Origin: Odoribacter laneus YIT 12061
Lineage (GTDB): Bacteria; Bacteroidota; Bacteroidia; Bacteroidales; Marinifilaceae
Assembly (NCBI RefSeq): GCF_000243215.1
Contig: NZ_JH594596.1
Coordinates: forward strand, 1,958,892-2,022,891
Reading direction: 5' to 3'
Length of the DNA: 64,000 bases
Below the pieces are notes generated by a model. It worked only from the letters and a program-made list of their open reading frames with translations, ran no database searches and had not been told where the DNA came from. This document shows positions 18,054 through 27,395 of this stretch, one piece after another; the stretch's first letter is position 1; each line of letters begins with the position of its first letter. The translations under genes and the position numbers were made by a program.

Positions 18054-18337
18054 ACACGAATTTTACACATTTCCAAATAGTTGGCACACTTTTTTTGCGC
18101 ATCGGATAAATTTTCTGCGGATATAAGGGTGGAATCATGAAACGATGGCGACGCAGAATTTCTCACTTCCGGTTCTACCTGTGAAATCCGGAAGCAATCG
18201 TTATTCATGTCTTCAAAATACGACAACAAACGACTTTTTGATATAACTGTATTGTTATATGGCATTCGTTTGAATGAATTATTTGCAAAATTAAGTAATT
18301 TTTCTATTATGGCAAAATAAAAATAACCCCTAAAATG

Positions 18338-18388
18338 CACTAAAACGAGATGTTTTTTCGTATTTTTGCACACTAAAATACACTAAAA
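18338..18388 (+). promoter_or_regulatory. CACTAAAA direct repeats (operator candidate)
   Basis: Three identical CACTAAAA units occur at 18338-18345, 18371-18378 and 18381-18388, the last two 10 nt apart (one helical turn), around the -7 box and up to the regulator start. The arrangement suits binding by a dimeric regulator such as the adjacent LuxR-type protein. Confidence 0.5.
18361..18369 (+). promoter_or_regulatory. -7 box of the LuxR-type regulator
   Basis: TATTTTTGC is an exact match to TAnnTTTGY, 40 nt before the ATG. The -33 element is weak. Confidence 0.45.
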
Positions 18389-18408
18389 ACAGCCATTTGA
18401 ACGAAAAA

Positions 18409-19413
18409 ATGAAGTATAATTTACCCAAAGTACCCCGTTTGCTGCCATCCTCGCTCCTCGAAAGGGAGACCTCTTTCTTGGGAAAGCAGCAGCTTTATGT
18501 GTTCGTTTATTACACCATCGCCATACTGGTCGGGTTGGGCTTCAATCTAATAGGTGTAAGCGGCCCGCAGAAGGAATTCAACCTCGTTGTCAATTCGGGA
18601 TACATCCTCGTGATCATCATGCTCTTTTCCGGATACCTGTTCCGTAAGATTACACTCTCCTTCGCCCTTTTCGGCATCATCATGGTCACGCAGATAGCCA
18701 CGACCATGGAAATGATCAACTGCGCCCATACCCCCGACGAGTATCACCTGATGCTGATTGTCGGAAACACGGTATTGCTCGCGGTAAATATCCTTTTTTC
18801 TCTGATAGCCTATTTGGAATACACCCCGTATGTGCTTGGCGTGTTGAGCATGGGCACATATACCGCCTGCATGAAGATTACGGAAAACGGGGCGCTCAAC
18901 AACTTTTTTATAATATTCCTTGTCATCTTTGCCGTCATCTGTGTTCTCGGAAGCCGTCTGGTACACAACATGCGCTCTTTAGACAAGGAAAACACGTCCT
19001 TAAAAAAGGACGAGGAGGAGTTTTTCGACCTGCTCGGACAGAATAAGGAACAGGTCAGGGCGTATTTTGAACTGGCACGGGCAAGGCAGGACTTCGACAA
19101 GACGAAAGCCCTGCTCGACATGGCAGGCGAGGATATGCGGCGTAACGTCATCGCCAACGTCAAGGAATATCTTCTCATGCAAGAGGCCGGTATGCTTGAA
19201 ATGGAAACGCTCTTTCCGGAAATGTCTGCCTCGGAACGGGAGGTATGCCTGCTGATCCTGCAAGGGAAGCCTCTCAAAGACATCTGTTCGATACTCGGCA
19301 AGAAAGAGAGCAACATCACCTGCACGCGGACGCATATCCGCAAGAAGCTGAACCTGCAACCATCCGACAACCTTCTGAAAGCGTTGCAGGAAAGAGTAAA
19401 GGTGAAAAAGTAG
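18409..19413 (+). CDS. Membrane-embedded LuxR-type transcription regulator
   Basis: The N-terminal half has about six hydrophobic helices (for example VFVYYTIAILVGLGFNLIGV and IIFLVIFAVICVLG). A coiled-coil linker (SLDKENTSLKKDEEEFF) follows, and the C-terminus is a LuxR-type HTH: FPEMSASEREVCLLILQGKP, LKDICSILGKKESNI and RTHIRKKLNLQP. The protein seems to sense from the membrane and bind DNA directly, with no separate kinase. It is divergent from the fimbrial operon across the TG tract, so that operon is the likely target. The ATG at 18409 is preferred to the TTG at 18397. Confidence 0.75.
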   Translation: MKYNLPKVPRLLPSSLLERETSFLGKQQLYVFVYYTIAILVGLGFNLIGVSGPQKEFNLVVNSGYILVIIMLFSGYLFRKITLSFALFGIIMVTQIATTMEMINCAHTPDEYHLMLIVGNTVLLAVNILFSLIAYLEYTPYVLGVLSMGTYTACMKITENGALNNFFIIFLVIFAVICVLGSRLVHNMRSLDKENTSLKKDEEEFFDLLGQNKEQVRAYFELARARQDFDKTKALLDMAGEDMRRNVIANVKEYLLMQEAGMLEMETLFPEMSASEREVCLLILQGKPLKDICSILGKKESNITCTRTHIRKKLNLQPSDNLLKALQERVKVKK

Positions 19414-19483
19414 AATCCGGAAAAAACGGGCAAAGAACTTTTCTTTGCCCGTTTGCCGGTACGGTATTCCACCTTTTTGCCCT

Positions 19484-19723
19484 TTACAGCCTGAATCCCT
19501 TGCCGGATGCGTTCTCCTCCATAGGTTTCGGCCTTACGATATGTACATGCTCACGGATGAAGTCTTCCGCATCCCCTTTGTCGGATAATTGCGTGTTCGG
19601 CATTCGCACTGTCGCTTCTTCGCACTTGTCAGAGGTCAAACGGATCATGATTCCCGACTTGCCTTCTTTGTTTACTTGATTCTTCCGAATGTAGAAAAGA
19701 ATCTTAAATGTACTTTTGCTCAT
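19484..19723 (-). pseudogene. Tyrosine-recombinase N-terminal fragment
   Basis: A strong Shine-Dalgarno (AGGAGGTATT) precedes MSKSTFKILFYIRKNQVNKEGKSGIMIRLT at 19723. This is the arm-DNA-binding start of Bacteroidales integrases. After about 30 residues the family match ends and an unrelated tail of about 50 residues runs to the stop (ending ENASGKGFRL). Core-binding and catalytic domains are absent, so it cannot recombine DNA. Its position beside the tRNA-Ser attachment site marks it as the remnant of the island's own integrase. A hybrid short protein may still be expressed. Confidence 0.7.
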
Positions 19724-19851
19724 AATACCTCCTTTTTTTGCCTCTTTGCCGAGGGTAAAAACTTTTAGTGGCAAAGAAATGATTAATAATTGAGTTATGA
19801 GCAGACACTTTGAAGACAACAAACGACAAATCAGCGACTTATCCTAAAAAT

Positions 19852-19899
19852 CGTTACTAAAATCAATCGTCCTTTTTCAGTAACGATTTAGTAACGGTA
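19852..19899. repeat. Inner end repeats at the right side of the island
   Basis: gtaacgatttagtaacggta at 19880-19899 equals the left copy at 3924-3943. A 10-bp inverted partner (cgttactaaa at 19852-19861 versus tttagtaacg at 19887-19896) lies just inside. Together they resemble recombinase arm sites. Confidence 0.55.
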
Positions 19900-19951
19900 C
19901 TCTGTCCAAACGGGGCTTTTTTGTGTCTTTCGGATGTCCGAGGAGAGAAAT

Positions 19952-19984
19952 AAAAAATCCCGTAAAACCTTGATTTTACGGGAT
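19952..19984 (-). terminator. Terminator after tRNA-Ser
   Basis: The stem ATCCCGTAAAA / TTTTACGGGAT is followed by a T-run on the minus strand, 38 nt after the tRNA 3' end. It lies inside the island and replaces the original terminator at 3798-3836. Confidence 0.8.
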
Positions 19985-20022
19985 TTGTCATACTTTGACC
20001 CCTTTTTGTCTTTGGGGTTCTG

Positions 20023-20110
20023 CGGAGAGAAGGGGATTCGAACCCCTGATACCCTTTTGAGGTATACCCGCTTTCCAGGCGAGCCAGTTCAGCCACTCCT
20101 GCATCTCTCC
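20023..20110 (-). tRNA. tRNA-Ser(GGA)
   Basis: The 88-nt tRNA pairs GGAGAGA with TCTCTCC at the acceptor, has the T-arm GGTTCGAATCC, a long variable arm as in class II tRNAs and anticodon GGA in CTGGAAA. CCA is not encoded. Its 3' end forms the right boundary of the island. Confidence 0.95.
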
Positions 20111-20207
20111 AATACAGCGGGGCAAAGATAGGATAAAAAGGAAAAAATAAAAAATAAAAAAGGAAAAAACAGTGACCGAACTGGATTTTAATTTTACATC
20201 CGTACTT

Positions 20208-22565
20208 TTAAAAAGGATAACCGATGGCCAGATTGAGTACCAGTCCATCGTGAAAGTTATAACTCCGAATGTTAAAGTAGCCCGATTTTCCGGTGTTGTA
20301 CGGAGCATGCAGAGCAACGCCCAAATCTGCTCGGATAACGATGTAGGTAATGTCGTAACGCAATCCGAAGCCCGTTCCCAAAGCGATTTCTTTCCAAAGT
20401 CCTTTTAGCCGGAATTCTCCTCCCGGTCTCTGTTCTTCTTTTCGCAACAACCAGACGTTTCCGGCATCCGCAAAGACTGCCCCGAGGAAACGTCCCGCTA
20501 TTTTAAAGCGATAACCGATATTGGCCTCTAATTTGATGTCCCCGGTTTGGTCCAGATAAGCCGTAACGGACTTCCGGTCAGGATGGTAACTCCCGGGACC
20601 AATCGAACGAATCTGAAAAGCCCGTATGCTATTGGCCCCCCCGATATAGAATTGTTCGCTGTAAGGCATCACTTTTGCATTCCCGTATGCATAACCGATT
20701 CCTCCCATAAAACGCATGGCGATCTGCGAATTGTCGGACGTTTTTTTGTATTTAATGATCTCGGTCGTCAATTTTAAAAATTGAGAATAACGATTTCCCA
20801 AGATTTTCCGCCCTTCTCCGGTCTTTCCGAATAAGGCCTGTACCCCTGAAATAATATTACCCGCCTGGGTAAGAGAAGTCTGCCAAAAAATTCGGTTCGG
20901 ATTACGGTAGGTCGCCGCCCGGTCGAAAGTATACGTATAGGACATCGAAGGGATAAACTGATTTTTAAAACTCAAGGCGATAGCCGGGTTATTATTCAAA
21001 GTGGAATCAAACTCATGGGAAGTCCGTAGCAAATGTGTATAACTCAATTTGAAGGGTACGACCGAATGGTAATTCCGACGAGAAGAATTAAAATCGTAAG
21101 TTGCACTTCCCCAGAAAGAAATCATCCGGAAATAGCTATGTCGATTCAAAAAATCCGTACCGATCTGAAAGTTGGTACGTTCCTGCCGGTCTTTTGTGGT
21201 TTTCATAAATTTCGGGACCAATAAACGCGGAACCGACAAATTCAAATTGATTCCCAGTTCGTAGGAATTTACCAAACCAGACCGTCCTTTTGTCGTCTTC
21301 TCGCCTCCGATCTGCCACTCATAAGCTCCATTCAACTTTAAAGAAAAAGTCTCTGCCCGCTTAAACATATTTTTATTATTCAAACTCAGTGTCAATCCCG
21401 GTCCCAACAAATTATTGGATTTAGAAGCCAGATCCAGTTCGATCTCCGTTTCAATCGGCAAGGCATAATCCGCATAGATATTATAATTCAACAACCTGCT
21501 GCCAGCGGAATCTACCGGTTCTATGGTCAGGTTGACGAATTTAAATACCCCCAATTGTACAAACTCCCGTTGAGTACGGCTTTGACGCCAGGCTGTATAG
21601 AGCTGTTCCGGGCGTACATTGACAGCCTGGGCTACTATTTTCGGCTTTAACGTCTGCGGAGGCGCATAATCTAAACGAAGGCCGTTGTAAAATATTGTAT
21701 CCCGACTGGCCTCACTGCCATTTCCGCTAAGGGAAATATGTACATCTTTAATACGATACGGATAAAAAGCAGAAGAAGGGATCCCTTGTTTTAAGCCGAT
21801 CCGGACATCGGCAATCCCATGTTGCCGGGTGGTATCTGCTAAAAATTCAATATAAGAAGGCTGGAAGTAATAATAACCTCTGTTCCGCAACAAGCCGGAT
21901 ATTCGCTGCCGCTCCTGTTCCATAATATTAATATCATATTGTTGTCCGGTCTTCAGCAAACTAAAACGCATAGAACGCCTGACAATCGTATCCATTTCTC
22001 CCGTCCATCCCCATAATTCCACTGTCCCGTATCGAAAAGGCTGAGGTAATTTTACCCAATAACTGACCCGCGCTTTTTTCGGATTTCGTCTATGGGGAAT
22101 AATTTCATAACGGGATTCTACGCCAAAAAAGCCGAAATCCTTCATATTATTTTCGACCATATTTAACCTCAATTCTGGCTGTACATCTGAAATCAAAACA
22201 GGTTTCTTAGCCAATTTCCGATACAACCACCACTTGAAGCCTTTTTCTTTTTTTATATTCCAGTTGTATACCCATAATCCTATGGGGAAAGGGCTCCGCA
22301 CATAAGGAGAAAACAAGGGATTATTGGGAGGATAAGACAAGGGTGTCGTCAAAGCCGATTTCTCCGGTCCCTCCAATTTCAATTTTTTAGGTGTTTCTAT
22401 TTTCATTTTTTTTACGCCGGTATACAGAATTTCCCCCTCCTTCAATTTCTTCGTTGTAGAACACGCAGCCAGAATGAATATGAAAAAAAGAAAAAAGAAA
22501 ATATTACGTCCTGCCTGCAACAGTCGTTCCTTGCCGTCCGGATGTATTTTACATTTCACCATCAT
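20208..22565 (-). CDS. tamL: TamL: lipoprotein BamA/TamA-family outer membrane protein
   Basis: The 785-aa protein has a lipobox after a hydrophobic run (FILAACSTTKKLKEGE), POTRA-like regions with RNRGYYYF, and a C-terminal Omp85 barrel with GGANSIRAFQIRSIGPGSY (the RGF-like loop-6 motif in variant form), ADAGNVW and the final LNLAIGYPF beta-signal. In Bacteroidota the TamA counterpart is a lipoprotein (TamL) that works with TamB to insert or move envelope components. The start overlaps the end of tamB by 17 nt, so the two are co-translated. A second paralogue lies at 34520-36838. Confidence 0.85.
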   Translation of the reverse strand: MMVKCKIHPDGKERLLQAGRNIFFFLFFIFILAACSTTKKLKEGEILYTGVKKMKIETPKKLKLEGPEKSALTTPLSYPPNNPLFSPYVRSPFPIGLWVYNWNIKKEKGFKWWLYRKLAKKPVLISDVQPELRLNMVENNMKDFGFFGVESRYEIIPHRRNPKKARVSYWVKLPQPFRYGTVELWGWTGEMDTIVRRSMRFSLLKTGQQYDINIMEQERQRISGLLRNRGYYYFQPSYIEFLADTTRQHGIADVRIGLKQGIPSSAFYPYRIKDVHISLSGNGSEASRDTIFYNGLRLDYAPPQTLKPKIVAQAVNVRPEQLYTAWRQSRTQREFVQLGVFKFVNLTIEPVDSAGSRLLNYNIYADYALPIETEIELDLASKSNNLLGPGLTLSLNNKNMFKRAETFSLKLNGAYEWQIGGEKTTKGRSGLVNSYELGINLNLSVPRLLVPKFMKTTKDRQERTNFQIGTDFLNRHSYFRMISFWGSATYDFNSSRRNYHSVVPFKLSYTHLLRTSHEFDSTLNNNPAIALSFKNQFIPSMSYTYTFDRAATYRNPNRIFWQTSLTQAGNIISGVQALFGKTGEGRKILGNRYSQFLKLTTEIIKYKKTSDNSQIAMRFMGGIGYAYGNAKVMPYSEQFYIGGANSIRAFQIRSIGPGSYHPDRKSVTAYLDQTGDIKLEANIGYRFKIAGRFLGAVFADAGNVWLLRKEEQRPGGEFRLKGLWKEIALGTGFGLRYDITYIVIRADLGVALHAPYNTGKSGYFNIRSYNFHDGLVLNLAIGYPF

Positions 22566-25500
22566 GCTTATTTTTACGTTGGTTATCCCGTATAATCCGC
22601 TTTGATTTCCGGATAAAGAGATCCTTTATTTTCCGGAAACTCTTTCGCAAAACAATACCGAAACCGGTTTGCGTCACCTCTCCTTCCAATACACTCTCGT
22701 AATTGGTATGCCGGAAAATCTTCAAAAACCAATTCCGGTTTTTACTAAACATATATTCAATGGCAATATCGTCCACCAGATTCTGTTCCATACCCGTCGC
22801 CGGATCGTTATCTGTCGTCACCCGTCCCCCAATTTTTACATTGATTTTATCATTGAATAACTGTTTTGAAAATTGGTAGGAAACATCTGTCTTTTTCACT
22901 TCCTGTCCGCCGGCACCTATCTGATTATAACTATCAATACCGAAAGTAAGTCCGGCATTTTTCAAATATTTACGACTCCACTGATTCAATTCTTTTTCGA
23001 CAAAATTATTTAAGGTATTATTGGCACTGTTGCCGGTATTTACGGTTCCCGGACCGGAATAAGTGCCATAAATCAGTAAATTCATCGCTTGTTTTGTCCG
23101 TTCCTCTGCAGAAAAAGCAGCCAATTGGGTCTGAATAGCCTGATCGTTCGGGGCTGAGAGATCAAAAGTGATCTGGGGTTGGTTTAAATTTCCTTCTATT
23201 CGGATAATGGCATCAAAATTGACGAGCCGGGAACTCTGATTATCCTCAGAAACACTCACTTTTACCGATTCGCTGGCCGTTATATACAAGGAAGGATTTT
23301 CCAAAGGACCTGTCCATTCGACATAACTACCACTTCGAATATTAAAATTTTTTTCCCCCACCACCGGGATAGCATAACGAACCATTCCCCCACTCAAGGT
23401 ATATTTCCCAACCAGATTGTTTCCTCCTTCCGGGTTCATAGAATAGATCAGATTTCCTCCTCCCTGTATAGCCACTTGATTATCACCGTCTTCGGACAAA
23501 TTGATAACGACATTTACTGCACTGCCGATCTCAATAAATAATTTCATCATAAAGCTACTGTTATTGACCCGATTGGTCAAAAGATCTTTTTGCAATAATG
23601 TCGTATCCCGGAAAGAAACAAAACGCACCAATTCTATACTCCGGTCTTTCAACTGAGGGGTAGAGCTTTTTATTACATAATTGATAGACGTATTGTTCAA
23701 TAAGTTTATGCCTCCCGTCAGGTTCAAAGCCGTAAAAGGTCCCTTCAAACTAACTCCGACATCTGCATAAGCCTTTCCATACAGTAGGGATACCGGATTT
23801 TTCTTCACATTTACCACCTGAAAATTAGTGGCTTTAAAGTTCATATCCATCCGCATATCAGAAAAAGGGGTCAGCGTCAGTTCTCCATTCACCAATAAAG
23901 CCTGCCGATTGGGGGCTGTAAAAGCAAAATTGCGAAACGACAACTTTCCATCCCTTATCGGTATCAAAGTAGAATCCAAGCCGAAAGCAGTCCCCAGCAT
24001 CACGGCTTCCGCCTGCCCATTCTGAAAAGCAAGTCCACCGTTTAACTGAGGCCGATCCAAAGTTCCCCGCAACTCCACCTTTCCATTCAAATCCCCGCTT
24101 AATTTTACGACATCTGCCGGTACAAAAGCATTTACAAGATAAAGCGGCAGAGAAGGAATACTCAGGTCTATTTCTACATCCCGGTTTTGTTCAGAAGTTG
24201 AAAACTTTCCTTTTGCAATTACCCGTTGTATCTCATCCAGATAAAGGCTAAAATTGACAGCATGATTGGTAAAGCGATTGGCTGCATCATAAAAAACATT
24301 TAATCCGACATCTCCTATCCGTTGCTTCTGATAATAAAAATCTCCAATAGACAAATCTCCGTCTGCAATGACATGATCCTCCAAGGAATAAAACAATAAA
24401 TCCGTATTCAGTTTTCCACTTAAATCCGGTATAAAAGGAATGACTTTCGTAAGGGCAGCCAGATCAATCCCGTTAATCTCGATCTGTAATCTTTCTTTTT
24501 CTGCTCCCCTATCTTCCAACGACTGTATGCTCACTAATTTTTCCTGATAGACGATCCGTAAATCGGCTGTAATCCGCCCGCCGGGACCGATTATGATCCG
24601 GTTACCGGCATTGATCATCCAAGAAGTATAGCCCAATACCGGATTTTCCGGAAATAAGCTAATGACATAAGAACTATCCCGCAAGATCAAATCAGCCCCG
24701 ATATGCACTCCGGTTTGGTTTTGCTTATTCTTTTGGCAAATCTCCACTTCTACCCGGTCCTGACGAATATAACCGGACGCCTGTACATTGTATAAATCTT
24801 TTACAATCCCCTGAGGATTCAAAGCCTGCAGACGATATGTCAGTTGCTCGCCTCGCTGGTCGATATTTAAAACAATCGAATCCAATTCCACTTTATCCAA
24901 CACAGGATGTAAAATACCCGATTTCAGATGAAATCCTTCCGCCGGCGTAGAAGAAACGGCTAAAGCAATCTCTTTAAAAAGAATCCCCTTCGATTGCAGG
25001 TATTTCCCCATCACATTTTCAGTACTCCCGTTTATCTTCAAACGGAAAAAAGGTAACAAAGCCTGTATTTTCACCATGTCAAATTCCCGCTGCTGGATCT
25101 GTTGCTTTACTTCTGCAGCAACAGCGGCAAACATAGGTGGCAATTGAGTAATCAGGGTATCTGCACGGAAAGTCATATGAAAATCTCCCGACACCAAATC
25201 GACATGGGTCTCCCGCCGATCGCTAAGCAGGTGCAACAGCAGCCCGCCCAAATTATAAAATCCCCGTCCATCGTCTATGCGTACCTGATCGAGCCCGACA
25301 TTCAGCAGATAACTATCCTCTTTTTCTATAGCCGCATCTGCTTTGACCTTCATCGACAGCGAAAAGTCATCCTGAAACAGATTCAATTCCTTCAAATTCA
25401 CCATTCCGACTTCTCCCTCCAAACCCAATACATATCGTTTGTCCAGAGAATCTGCCTGAAAAGCAAGCTGCAATATCAAATCAGGATCTTCACTTTTCAA

Positions 25501-27246
25501 TTCACCTTTCCACTTCATCCGATCGACCCCGGCAATCAATTGAATATCCCGATAAGCATGTCTTTTATAAGTTAACTGTCCAATCTCCACGGACAGCCGA
25601 CTTTCAGCTTCCTTCAGCTCGATGCCTTTTCCTACGAGCCGGATATCTGCCGTAAGAATTCCCAGCGAATCTGCGGGTAAAAACGGAGCTACATCAAAAC
25701 GATCTGCCTGCAGGTGCAAATCATAAGTGAGGGCGGGAATAGAGTAATTTCCGGCGACGACCAGACAACCGGCATTCCGGCATATTTCGATATGCGGGGA
25801 CAATTCGCCTCTTAAAGCGGAAACCTCCATATCAAGTTGTATATCCGGAGGTATTTCAAAGTTCCCGCCGGTCATATGTTTGACAAAAGCAATATCCTTT
25901 AATTCCCCTTTCAGTATAAAATTCCCGCTTATATTCTGCAAATCCCGAATGGAAGAAAATTGTCCTTTCCCCTGTAAATCGAAAAAACCGGCCATAGAAG
26001 TCCTCAAACGTTTCAGATCGATACGATTTTCGGAATAAGCAAATTCAGTCTGAATACTCAGTTTTTTCCCCACTAATTCAGGGGGCAAGTCTTTCCATAA
26101 CAAGCGAATATCTTCCATGCCCACAGAAGCGTCCAACTTCACCTTTAAAGGAGACTGGCGAATAATCCCGGAAAGAGGTGCTTCAGAAAAAGCATTTAAC
26201 CGAAGGGAACTGTAGGGAGTACGAACGTACACATTCCCGGCTTCCGTATAAGCCGGCTCCAAATCGACCCGGGCCTGCATTTGTTCTATCCGTCCCCCTT
26301 CTTTCCGAATCACCTGTAACTGCTTTAAATCCGCCCTCACCACGGAACCCCGATTATAGACACTATCTATCTGGATACCGATATTGGATAAATTGAGCTC
26401 AAAATGCTGACCGGAACTTTCTAAAAGGGTAAAAGCATAATTTTTCACCTCTACCCGAGCGGCTTTCACTGTCCACAGGGAAGTTGTATCCGTAAGCTCC
26501 TCGGCTACAGTCTCCGGAACGGTTTCAGAAGCCGCTGTTTGAATACGGCATTCTCCTTCTGCAACCGCTACAGTCTGTACATCTATTTCCTGCTTTCCAA
26601 TATCTACCTCTCCCTTGCTGATCATTCCCCGTTCCAAACGAGCAGACAATAAAGGCAGGGTCGGAGTTTCCATATTGTAGCTGATCTGAGAAAGTTCCAA
26701 TCCTTCCAAATAGAATTTCCAATCAAAAGGTGTAGCAGCAGTTGTATCCTTCTCCTCATTCCCCTTTCCTCCTCTCAAAAAAATATCTCCTGTTGCAACC
26801 CTCAATTCCCGGACATTTATTTCCTTATTTTTCAGGTCCATCCGGTCTGCCTTTAATTCTAGTGTATCCAAACCGACAGACAGTTCCATGCCGGTTGTAT
26901 CATTTTGCAGACGGAACTTCACCCGGTTCAATGCCAATTCTTTTACAGCCAATTCTTTCCGGAAAATCCGCTTTAATCCCACATCCAGATGAAGCTTCCC
27001 GATATAAGCAAAAGTATCCCTTACTGTTTTTCCGACATATACTTCTTCCAGTGTCAAGTCCAAAGGAAATTTTAACGCCAGGTTCCCCACCTGGACCTGC
27101 ATATCCAGTTTCTTTGCCGCATAGGTTATCGCCTTATTTTTTACAAACCGCTGTACAGGAGGTAAGTAAAGCAATATCACCCCTAAGCCAACTAACAGGA
27201 TAACTCCCAAAAGAATACGGAATATATATTTAAATACTTTTCTCAT
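22549..27246 (-). CDS. tamB: TamB: translocation/assembly module protein
   Basis: The 1565-aa protein has an N-terminal TM anchor (FRILLGVILLVGLGVILLYL), an AsmA/DUF490-type start (VQRFVKNKAITYAAKKLDMQVQVGNL), a very long beta-rich taco-like middle, and the C-terminal DUF490 region (NNTLNNFVEKELNQWSRKYLKNAGL, then FSKQLFNDKINVKIGGRV). TamB spans the periplasm from inner to outer membrane and is thought to carry lipids or assist outer-membrane protein assembly. It is the upstream partner of tamL, in the usual Bacteroidota order and overlapping it. Confidence 0.9.
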   Translation of the reverse strand: MRKVFKYIFRILLGVILLVGLGVILLYLPPVQRFVKNKAITYAAKKLDMQVQVGNLALKFPLDLTLEEVYVGKTVRDTFAYIGKLHLDVGLKRIFRKELAVKELALNRVKFRLQNDTTGMELSVGLDTLELKADRMDLKNKEINVRELRVATGDIFLRGGKGNEEKDTTAATPFDWKFYLEGLELSQISYNMETPTLPLLSARLERGMISKGEVDIGKQEIDVQTVAVAEGECRIQTAASETVPETVAEELTDTTSLWTVKAARVEVKNYAFTLLESSGQHFELNLSNIGIQIDSVYNRGSVVRADLKQLQVIRKEGGRIEQMQARVDLEPAYTEAGNVYVRTPYSSLRLNAFSEAPLSGIIRQSPLKVKLDASVGMEDIRLLWKDLPPELVGKKLSIQTEFAYSENRIDLKRLRTSMAGFFDLQGKGQFSSIRDLQNISGNFILKGELKDIAFVKHMTGGNFEIPPDIQLDMEVSALRGELSPHIEICRNAGCLVVAGNYSIPALTYDLHLQADRFDVAPFLPADSLGILTADIRLVGKGIELKEAESRLSVEIGQLTYKRHAYRDIQLIAGVDRMKWKGELKSEDPDLILQLAFQADSLDKRYVLGLEGEVGMVNLKELNLFQDDFSLSMKVKADAAIEKEDSYLLNVGLDQVRIDDGRGFYNLGGLLLHLLSDRRETHVDLVSGDFHMTFRADTLITQLPPMFAAVAAEVKQQIQQREFDMVKIQALLPFFRLKINGSTENVMGKYLQSKGILFKEIALAVSSTPAEGFHLKSGILHPVLDKVELDSIVLNIDQRGEQLTYRLQALNPQGIVKDLYNVQASGYIRQDRVEVEICQKNKQNQTGVHIGADLILRDSSYVISLFPENPVLGYTSWMINAGNRIIIGPGGRITADLRIVYQEKLVSIQSLEDRGAEKERLQIEINGIDLAALTKVIPFIPDLSGKLNTDLLFYSLEDHVIADGDLSIGDFYYQKQRIGDVGLNVFYDAANRFTNHAVNFSLYLDEIQRVIAKGKFSTSEQNRDVEIDLSIPSLPLYLVNAFVPADVVKLSGDLNGKVELRGTLDRPQLNGGLAFQNGQAEAVMLGTAFGLDSTLIPIRDGKLSFRNFAFTAPNRQALLVNGELTLTPFSDMRMDMNFKATNFQVVNVKKNPVSLLYGKAYADVGVSLKGPFTALNLTGGINLLNNTSINYVIKSSTPQLKDRSIELVRFVSFRDTTLLQKDLLTNRVNNSSFMMKLFIEIGSAVNVVINLSEDGDNQVAIQGGGNLIYSMNPEGGNNLVGKYTLSGGMVRYAIPVVGEKNFNIRSGSYVEWTGPLENPSLYITASESVKVSVSEDNQSSRLVNFDAIIRIEGNLNQPQITFDLSAPNDQAIQTQLAAFSAEERTKQAMNLLIYGTYSGPGTVNTGNSANNTLNNFVEKELNQWSRKYLKNAGLTFGIDSYNQIGAGGQEVKKTDVSYQFSKQLFNDKINVKIGGRVTTDNDPATGMEQNLVDDIAIEYMFSKNRNWFLKIFRHTNYESVLEGEVTQTGFGIVLRKSFRKIKDLFIRKSKRIIRDNQRKNKHDGEM

Positions 27247-27395
27247 ATTTTACACTCGCCCGAATATAACACAAATTATACGAATCGGCACTGTAAACAG
27301 TAAAGAAATATCAAAAGCCAAAGGCGGGAAACAGGCAGTATTTACTGTCGAATCCAAACCCTTGACTTCTTCGTTTAGATTTTAAATCTTATAGT

